From NCBI GenBank assembly GCA_948759685.1, contig CAQBGY010000077.1:1-11621 (forward strand): 11,621 nucleotides of DNA, written 5' to 3'. The DNA is from an uncultured Eubacterium sp. (lineage in GTDB: Bacteria > Bacillota_A > Clostridia > Lachnospirales > Lachnospiraceae). A model generated the notes under the pieces. That model was given only the letters and a program-made list of their open reading frames with translations. It did not search any database and was not told where the DNA came from. Made by a program: the position numbers and the translations under genes. Below are positions 7,402 to 11,621 of this stretch, piece after piece (position 1 is the first letter of the stretch; each line of letters opens with the position of its first letter).

Positions 7402-7849
7402 TTTATGTTATAATTTGTTACAGGTTTTTCTTTCCCATATTTTTGCCCTTATGAGAGTTCGTAACATGAGGGAAAAGGATATAACACAAGGGAAAGTCTA
7501 AGGGCAAACTCACTTGCTATAAATTTAGCATTTTCAAGGGTTTGCGGACTTTTTGAAGATAAGATATAACAGTTAATAAATGCTATAAAAAGTGTCTTAT
7601 CAGAATTCCAGTTTGTCAGGAAGATGTAGGAAACGAAAAATTAGAATTTGTGCGGGGTAAATAGGGGTGTGTTAGAAACTGTCCTTATTCAAGAAAATTT
7701 GATTTGAATGATGATGTTTTAATGGAGTTTAATGACTATTTTGATAGAGAAAGCAGGCATTATAATCTTTTTTCTTTACAGTTGATGTAAAAAAGGGTAA
7801 CTTTAATAAGCCCACTCACGTGGAAATTTTAAAAATTCATGAAAACCTG
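7402..7849. other. Non-coding stretch with repeats and a possible gene remnant
   Basis: About 450 bp without a convincing gene between the DUF6061-like gene and the IS110 element. The first part holds the crossing repeats described separately. Further on are TGCTATAAA in direct repeat at 7515-7523 and 7581-7589, and GATAAGA / TCTTATC as an inverted pair at 7558-7564 and 7595-7601. An open frame of 41 codons (7665-7790) ends in TAA and contains NCPYSRKFDLNDD and EFNDYFDRESRHYNLF; it has a protein-like composition but no good start, so it may be the remnant of a gene lost when the IS inserted. The region could also include the end of an integrated element, which I cannot prove. Confidence 0.5.
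7430..7508. repeat. Crossing inverted repeats plus imperfect direct repeats
   Basis: CTTTCCC (7430-7436) is complementary to GGGAAAG (7490-7496), and TTTGCCCTTA (7442-7451) is complementary to TAAGGGCAAA (7499-7508). The arms interleave rather than nest, as in a pseudoknot or a compound protein-binding array. Between them, TAACATGAGGGAAAAG (from 7462) and TAACACAAGGGAAAG (from 7482) form an imperfect direct repeat 20 bp apart. Confidence 0.7.
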
Positions 7850-9297
7850 TTAAGCAGCGTTTGGTGCTTTGTCAGGATGAGTTGCCAGATACTGTTCACA
7901 GTGTTCTTCCGGCGTAATGGGTTCAAAAGGTTTATTATCCCGGAGCATAGCGAAAATGATGTTGCAGATTTTGTGCATAACAGCTCCGCCAGCAACAATC
8001 TTTTTCTTGCTGGCGCATTTGCGGGTGTAGTAATCATAAATGACCGGATTTACAGGCGCTTTTGTTCTTTTATCCACTTTCAGGTTGTTTATGGCGATTA
8101 TATGCAGGATACGCCAGGCAAGGCTGGAGCCCCGCCTGGACATATGGACCCTGTCTCCATGGAACTTGCCGGAATCATTTACACCAGGATCCATCCCAAA
8201 GTAAGCATAGAGCTTCTTCGGTGAGGGGAACAGGTCAAAGGAACCCATTTCCGCGGTCAGGACAACTGCGCTGAGGAAGCCAACACCCCGGAGGGACTGG
8301 AGAAGGCAGATACGGTCATAAACCGGATCGCTCTGCAGTTTATCCACGGTCTTATGCAGTTCTTCCAATATACTGTCCAGATGTGCCTGGTATTCCCGGT
8401 ACATTTTTATGTACAGCCTGATCCGGACAGCGTTGCTTGGAAGGGCACGTCCGAAAACAGCGGCATCTTTTGCGGCGGCGCATATGGCATCATATTTGGA
8501 AAGGGCGTATTTTTTGCCGAAACGCGCTGTATTGCGTATGGCTTCCACAAGTTCGTCCTTTGGGGCTGCGGGCATGTCCGCTGCAAGGGGGTAAGCTTCC
8601 AGAAGCGCTAAGGATGTCTGGGCTGTGACCTTGCTGAATACATCCAGGTATGCGGGGAAGGACACTTTGAGTTCCGCATTAAGCTTCAACGCAACAGCGG
8701 ACTGCAGGTTCTTGAAATAATAGTAGTCACGCACGAGATTGCGCAGGTCAATGACCGCGTCATCCGGGACAATGGAAGTCTTAAGGGAAGCATCAGTTTC
8801 CTTACGTTCATATTTGTGCTATTCTTAGGAACTGTAAAAAAATAACTTTTAAATAGTGCGTAGGATTTTTCTTCGAGAGTGCCGCTCAAAAATCAGGCGC
8901 ATAGCGGGCTATGTAACTGATTTTTGAGCGGTGCTATCGGAGAAAAAGACAAGTAATATTAAAAGTTATTTTTTTACAGTTCCTTAGTAATGATAGGATT
9001 AATGACGGAGCAGTCAAAACCCTTATCGCGAAGGAAGCACAGGAGCGGGATGTGGTAGATCCCGGTGGACTCAAGGAAGCAGCGGCTTTCAAGAGAATAC
9101 GCCTCTTGTGCTTCCTTTATTTTTGTGACGGCAAGCTCCCGGGACTGTGGATCGGAATGAACGATCTTAAAAGGTTTCCCGGCAAGGGTGCCGTTTGGGA
9201 GCATGATGGACATCCATGTGAAGTCTGCCCCGACATCAAGCCCGACTGAGAGATAGGGGATGCTTTCCAGCATCTTAAGTACTTTTTGGTATTGCAT
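7850..9297 (-). pseudogene. IS110-family transposase, broken by an internal deletion/frameshift and a MITE
   Basis: Would be a DEDD-type transposase/recombinase guided by bridge RNA. N-terminal piece (9297 down to the MITE): start MQYQKV with AAAGGA upstream, YLSVGLDVGADFTW with the first catalytic Asp, and CFLESTGIYHIPLL with the catalytic Glu. C-terminal piece (up to about 8800): DLRNLVRDYYYFK, then the Transposase_20 domain with LQSLRGVGFLSAVVLTAEMG, FGMDPGVNDSGKF and MSRRGSS carrying the serine nucleophile. Damage: (1) a 156-bp MITE at 8828-8983 ends the first piece at ITKEL-stop; (2) removing the MITE restores ITKNSTNMNVRK, but then the frame shifts directly to ETDASLKTS, so the segment normally between, with the conserved DKxDA-type acidic residues, is missing near 8795-8808. 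Neither change alone could be tolerated, so the gene is dead. Confidence 0.85.
8828..8983. mobile_element. 156-bp MITE with perfect 25-bp terminal inverted repeats
   Basis: Ends begin GGAACTGTAAAAAAATAAC and are identical inverted copies over 25 bp (8828-8852 and 8959-8983). TTA flanks both sides (8825-8827 and 8984-8986), a 3-bp target duplication. An inner 15-bp perfect inverted pair (8882-8896 and 8917-8931) encloses a further small hairpin (CATAGC / GCTATG), so the single strand can fold along much of its length. It has no coding capacity and would be moved in trans. It interrupts the IS110 transposase, and removing it with one TTA rejoins that frame across the insertion point, which confirms the boundaries. 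Confidence 0.9.
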
Positions 9298-9540
9298 GGT
9301 TTTATCCTTTCTGGCAGGTATCCATTTCCAGAAGGCGGATACACAACCTAGCGGCTTATACAGGTATAGCCTGGGGCTTCCCAACCAGCCAAAACATAAA
9401 TCACCACCGAATGGACTGACAGACTTTCTAAGAGGTTTCACCAGCCGGAAGGCCGGTTCCCAAGGAGGCGTCGTCAATGATCCTGCCTCAGTGATTATAC
9501 CTCTATATTTTGTCTGGTGCATTAAGGAAACCTCAGACAT
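9298..9540 (-). ncRNA. Probable bridge-RNA (guide RNA) leader region of the IS110 element
   Basis: About 240 bp upstream of the transposase start. A frame is open here on the minus strand but the translation is low-complexity and unlike a protein. IS110-group elements transcribe a bridge RNA of roughly 170-200 nt from this place. Visible foldable parts: 9353-9371 (GGCTTATAC / GTATAGCC, one bulge), 9443-9458 (AGCCGG / CCGGTT, AAGG loop) and GAGGC 9465-9469 with GCCTC 9485-9489. Exact ends and the target/donor loops cannot be defined by eye. As the transposase is dead, it is a relic unless supplied in trans. Confidence 0.5.
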
Positions 9541-9570
9541 GGTAAATAATGTTACTTTATAACTTCTGAT

Positions 9571-9587
9571 GGAGGGGGAACTCCTCC
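9571..9587. other. GC-rich hairpin beside the IS110 leader
   Basis: GGAGGGG and CTCCTCC pair over 7 bp with one G-U and a GAA loop. The plus-strand tail TTCCGTTATATC is a poor terminator tail. It may be the edge of the IS, a weak terminator or chance. The rest of 9541-9687 is AT-rich and shows TTGACT (9650-9655) and TATACT (9666-9671), spaced too closely for a normal promoter. Confidence 0.3.
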
Positions 9588-9687
9588 TTCCGTTATATCT
9601 ATATAGATTTATTAGATTGGACTTTGTAACTATTAACCAGTAGTCATTCTTGACTACACCATTATTATACTAGGAGGTAAGGATATT

Positions 9688-10035
9688 ATGAATATTGATA
9701 GAGAGGAATATATTAAAAGTCTGGAGGAAAGAATAGAAAAACTCGAAAAACTATTTGAACATTTATGTATTGATCAATGTAAAGAGATAGCACTTACTAA
9801 GTGTTCCTTGGGAGATATCAAACTTGGTGATAATTGCAATATCACATTGAAGAACTGCCCTGTTGGAGGCGTGATATCAGATATTGAAGATGCAGAAAGT
9901 AGAGTTGATGATTTGGAAAATAGGATAGAGGATATATTGAATGACATTGATGAGGCAGGAATTCGTTTGGATACATTGAAAAATGAAGTTTATGGAATAT
10001 GTGAAGCTGGGCAAAATGAAAGTGGGGCGTTTTGA
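9688..10035 (+). CDS. Small coiled-coil protein with a cysteine-bearing central repeat, function unknown
   Basis: Not a family I recognise. The 115-aa product has two strongly charged heptad-like helices, about 3-26 (EEYIKSLEERIEKLEKLF) and 64-103 (DIEDAESRVDDLENRIEDIL), flanking a short middle part. The middle holds two similar units, IALTKCSLG (35-43) and ITLKNCPVG (52-60), with DIKLGDNC between; such I-x-L-x-x-C-x-x-G turns look like beta-solenoid rungs. Cysteines are at 27, 31, 39, 50, 57 and 105. No signal peptide or membrane segment is seen. AGGAGG at 9672-9677 lies 10 bases before the ATG. The 3' end overlaps the next small gene by 20 bp, and a GNAT gene follows, so this is the first gene of a three-gene unit. 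Confidence 0.8.
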   Translation: MNIDREEYIKSLEERIEKLEKLFEHLCIDQCKEIALTKCSLGDIKLGDNCNITLKNCPVGGVISDIEDAESRVDDLENRIEDILNDIDEAGIRLDTLKNEVYGICEAGQNESGAF

Positions 10036-10204
10036 AGATAAATCGGAAAAACAGCTGGATTGGTGGTACGCATGCTGCATCGAATACTTAAAGGAAAAGC
10101 ATATGATAGAAACCCCGGATTGTTCCTATGCTTCGTTTATAAAATCAAAATTGCCGGGGGTGTGGGAAAGATATATTGCAATATGCAATTCGCGGAGGGA
10201 ATAA
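10016..10204 (+). CDS. Small hypothetical protein (62 aa) overlapping the coiled-coil gene
   Basis: No family recognised. The product MKVGRFEDKSEKQLDWWYAC... ends in FIKSKLPGVWERYIAICNSRRE and is rich in aromatic residues (three Trp), which suggests a small folded helical protein and not chance translation. ATG 10016 overlaps the end of the upstream gene by 20 bp, and only a poor ribosome site (AAGCTGGG) precedes it, so it probably relies on coupling; ATGs at 9983 and 9992 in the same frame are alternatives. Its TAA lies 3 bp before the GNAT start and its last codons contain that gene's ribosome site. It could instead be the tail of a longer ancestral protein. Confidence 0.6.
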   Translation: MKVGRFEDKSEKQLDWWYACCIEYLKEKHMIETPDCSYASFIKSKLPGVWERYIAICNSRRE

Positions 10205-10207
10205 TCC

Positions 10208-11215
10208 ATGGAAACAAAAGATTTGATATTGAGAAATTGGCAGGATAGCGACGCAGAAGCTTTATATGAAATGTGTCTTGACGAAGCCATAAGAAAAAGC
10301 GGGATTGATTTCTATAATTCAATTACTGAAAGCCGGAATGCCATCCATTGTTGGAAGAATGGCAGGGGCTTTAAAGTGATTGCCGACAAAAGAAATGGTA
10401 ACTTTATAGGATTTATAAGTCTGGGTGATATGAACCGATATGACGGCTATATGGAAATGGAGTATGCCATCGCTGCCGAGTACCGGAATAATGGCTACGC
10501 AATGCAGGCTGTGCAAAGGATGCTTGATTATGGATTCAGAGAGATGAACTTATCAGCCATCGCCGCATGGGTGCGGTCACATAATAAGGAAAGTATAAGA
10601 GTTTTGGAAAAATGTTCCTTTACCTTTGAAGGCAGATTGAGGAAGCACGCCCGCGATAAAAGCGATACACTGTGTTATTCTATTTTAAGAGAAGAATGGG
10701 AAAGGCTTGACCGCTTATGCATAGATATCCGCATCATGGATTATGATGATATTCCGCTCATTTGCAGGGCGGATGGCGACGAGAGCCAGAAGAACATCGA
10801 CTATTTAAAACGGCAGTTGGATAATCAGAAAAAGAGAGAGTGTACCGCGTTGCTTGCACTGTACAACGGCGCCGTGGCAGGATATGTCTTTTTGTACCAC
10901 AAATGTAGATGGGGCGGTCTGGCCGGTCAGAATATTCCGGGTGTGGTAGATTTAATCGTATTCGAAGAATACCGGCGGAAGAAAATAGCTACTATGTTAT
11001 TGGATGCAGCAGAAAACATTGCCGGGCAGCATTGCAATAAAATATATCTGGACGTCTGCTTAAACAGCGACTACGGACCTGCCCAGAGATTCTATATAAA
11101 AAGAGGCTATATTCCTGATGGAAAGGGTGTGTATTACAAGGAAAAAATATATGAAACAGATGCTGTCTGCAGGAATGATGATGAGCTGACTCTATGTCTG
11201 GTAAAAGAATTGTGA
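10208..11215 (+). CDS. Tandem GNAT-family N-acetyltransferase (two GNAT domains)
   Basis: Cytoplasmic acetyl-CoA-dependent acyltransferase of 335 aa; substrate unknown. Domain 1 (about 1-165) is of the RimJ/RimL type: LILRNWQDSDAEALYEM at the start, acetyl-CoA loop AAEYRNNGYAMQAV around 93-98, SHNKESIRVLEKCSFTFEGRLR, then YSILREEW. Domain 2 (about 172-335) is a classical GNAT fold: IRIMDYDDIPLI, GAVAGYVFLY, VVDLIVFEEYRRKKIATMLL with the RRKKIA loop at 256-261, and GPAQRFYIKRGYIPDGKGVYY. Both domains keep recognisable CoA loops, though in domain 2 it is RRKKIA instead of the usual RGxGxG/A. ATG 10208 follows GGAGGG (10194-10199) by 8 bases. The two domains are probably a natural fusion, not an assembly error, since the linker is clean. 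Confidence 0.88.
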   Translation: METKDLILRNWQDSDAEALYEMCLDEAIRKSGIDFYNSITESRNAIHCWKNGRGFKVIADKRNGNFIGFISLGDMNRYDGYMEMEYAIAAEYRNNGYAMQAVQRMLDYGFREMNLSAIAAWVRSHNKESIRVLEKCSFTFEGRLRKHARDKSDTLCYSILREEWERLDRLCIDIRIMDYDDIPLICRADGDESQKNIDYLKRQLDNQKKRECTALLALYNGAVAGYVFLYHKCRWGGLAGQNIPGVVDLIVFEEYRRKKIATMLLDAAENIAGQHCNKIYLDVCLNSDYGPAQRFYIKRGYIPDGKGVYYKEKIYETDAVCRNDDELTLCLVKEL

Positions 11216-11277
11216 ATCGTATCACAACCTACGTCAGTTTGTTTATGACTATACAAATTTTGCGATACTATTCACAA
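11210..11277. repeat. Long imperfect inverted repeat between the GNAT gene and the XRE regulator
   Basis: Arms of 16 bp (11210-11225 and 11262-11277) match at 14 positions across a 36-base spacer; the left arm overlaps the GNAT stop codon. The left arm also forms a dyad of its own, TGTGA-N6-TCACA (11211-11226), the shape of a CRP-type site. T-rich DNA begins about 15 bp beyond. It may serve as a terminator, as operators for the downstream regulator, or both. Confidence 0.6.
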
Positions 11278-11286
11278 AATAAGACA

Positions 11287-11315
11287 TTACCTTCTTTTTT
11301 ATTTTTTACTATAAT
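11287..11315 (+). promoter_or_regulatory. Probable sigma-A promoter of the XRE regulator gene
   Basis: A perfect TATAAT at 11310-11315 is preceded by TTACCT at 11287-11292 (3 of 6 matches to TTGACA) with a 17-bp spacer. It lies 44 bp upstream of the regulator start in AT-rich DNA and just after the inverted repeat, which would allow autoregulation. Confidence 0.6.
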
Positions 11316-11359
11316 CTAATCCAGAAGCTTCTAAAAAATAAATTTCGAGGTGATGAGAT

Positions 11360-11621
11360 ATGGATCAAACTATTTTTTGTGAAAACTTAAAAAAATTTCG
11401 TTTGTCAAAAAATTATACACAGGAACAGGTAGCCAACCATCTGAACGTAAATGTACAGACTGTTTCGAGATGGGAATGCGGAACAACTTTGCCGGACGTT
11501 TTGACTCTTCCTGTTTTAGCAAGGCTCTACGGGGTAATAGTAGATGATTTTTACAAAAAGAACTCCGTTGCATACAATAACTATGCACAACGTTTGACCG
11601 CTGTTTATGAAAAGACACGGA
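11360..11621 (+). CDS. XRE-family helix-turn-helix transcriptional regulator (N-terminal part, runs off the window)
   Basis: DNA-binding regulator whose first 87 residues are visible with no stop before the window ends. The HTH_3 domain covers about residues 7-63: ENLKKFRLSKNYTQEQVANHL, then the recognition helix region NVQTVSRWECGTTLPDVLTLPVLARLYGV and VDDFY. This arrangement (TQEQVA ... TVSRWE ... P-D ... LA..) is diagnostic of XRE/Cro-type proteins. A further helical part begins (YNNYAQRLTAVYEKTR), so a C-terminal effector or TPR-like domain may follow. GAGGTGAT at 11347-11354 sits 5 bases before the ATG, and a good promoter lies upstream. Its targets are unknown; the inverted repeat at 11210-11277 is a candidate. 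Confidence 0.88.
   Translation, partial: MDQTIFCENLKKFRLSKNYTQEQVANHLNVNVQTVSRWECGTTLPDVLTLPVLARLYGVIVDDFYKKNSVAYNNYAQRLTAVYEKTR

Larger units (their letters stand above)
7800..9545 (-). mobile_element. Degenerate IS110-family insertion sequence (approximate limits)
   Basis: The interval contains an IS110-type transposase remnant on the minus strand, about 50 bp of 3' flank and about 245 bp of structured 5' leader. The richer base composition stands out against the AT-rich flanks. IS110 elements lack terminal inverted repeats and usually make no target duplication, so the ends cannot be read exactly; the limits are estimates. The order leader then transposase matches the IS110 group, whose bridge RNA comes from the 5' side, rather than the IS1111 group. 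The copy is inactive. Confidence 0.75.

Noticed and set aside
7430..7508. CRISPR-like repeat array
   Set aside because: Only two imperfect short copies exist, with no regular spacers and no cas genes nearby.
8686..8889. A separate 67-aa minus-strand protein beginning inside the MITE
   Set aside because: It is the out-of-frame continuation of the broken transposase plus MITE sequence, not a gene.
7820..9562. Several open frames on the plus strand opposite the IS110 transposase
   Set aside because: They mirror the GC-rich transposase codons, lack ribosome sites and have no recognisable protein character.
9650..9671. TTGACT / TATACT as a promoter for the coiled-coil gene
   Set aside because: The spacer is only 10 bp, far from the usual 16-18.

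Overview
The window reads as an accessory region of a low-GC Gram-positive bacterium, most likely a gut-type Clostridia (Lachnospiraceae/Ruminococcaceae-like). The clues are strong AGGAGG-type ribosome sites, AT-rich coding sequence, a small DUF6061-like protein, a tandem-GNAT gene and an IS110-family insertion sequence. Genus cannot be fixed from the sequence. The 5' edge carries the last 47 codons of a gene that may be a mobilisation protein, so the region may be cargo of an integrative or conjugative element; that is inference.

Positions 147-370 are non-coding and hold a hairpin followed by a perfect 26-bp palindrome. From 371 to 6887 five genes lie head to tail: a type III modification methyltransferase (Mod), its restriction subunit (Res), an unrecognised soluble 306-aa protein, a 180-aa four-helix membrane protein, and a DUF1016/YhcG-type PD-(D/E)XK nuclease. 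Gaps are 2, 17, 3 and 57 bp, so this is probably one defence operon. Two points stand out. First, the well-placed Res start at 2059 runs into an in-frame TAA after eight codons, exactly where the Q-motif glutamine is expected, so the nuclease/helicase arm is probably crippled while the methylase is intact. Second, the soluble plus four-helix membrane pair has the layout of a RexA/RexB-type abortive-infection system.

From 6888 to 7849 there is a weak hairpin, a minus-strand DUF6061-like gene with its own terminator, and about 450 bp of non-coding DNA rich in direct and crossing inverted repeats. From about 7800 to 9545 lies a dead IS110-family element on the minus strand. Its transposase lost an internal segment holding part of the catalytic centre and was also split by a 156-bp MITE with perfect 25-bp ends and a TTA duplication. 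Its 5' leader still shows the hairpins expected of a bridge-RNA region.

From 9688 to 11215 a second small operon encodes a cysteine-bearing coiled-coil protein, an overlapping 62-aa protein and a protein with two GNAT acetyltransferase domains. A long imperfect inverted repeat, a consensus promoter and the start of an XRE-family regulator close the window. No tRNA, rRNA or CRISPR array was seen.
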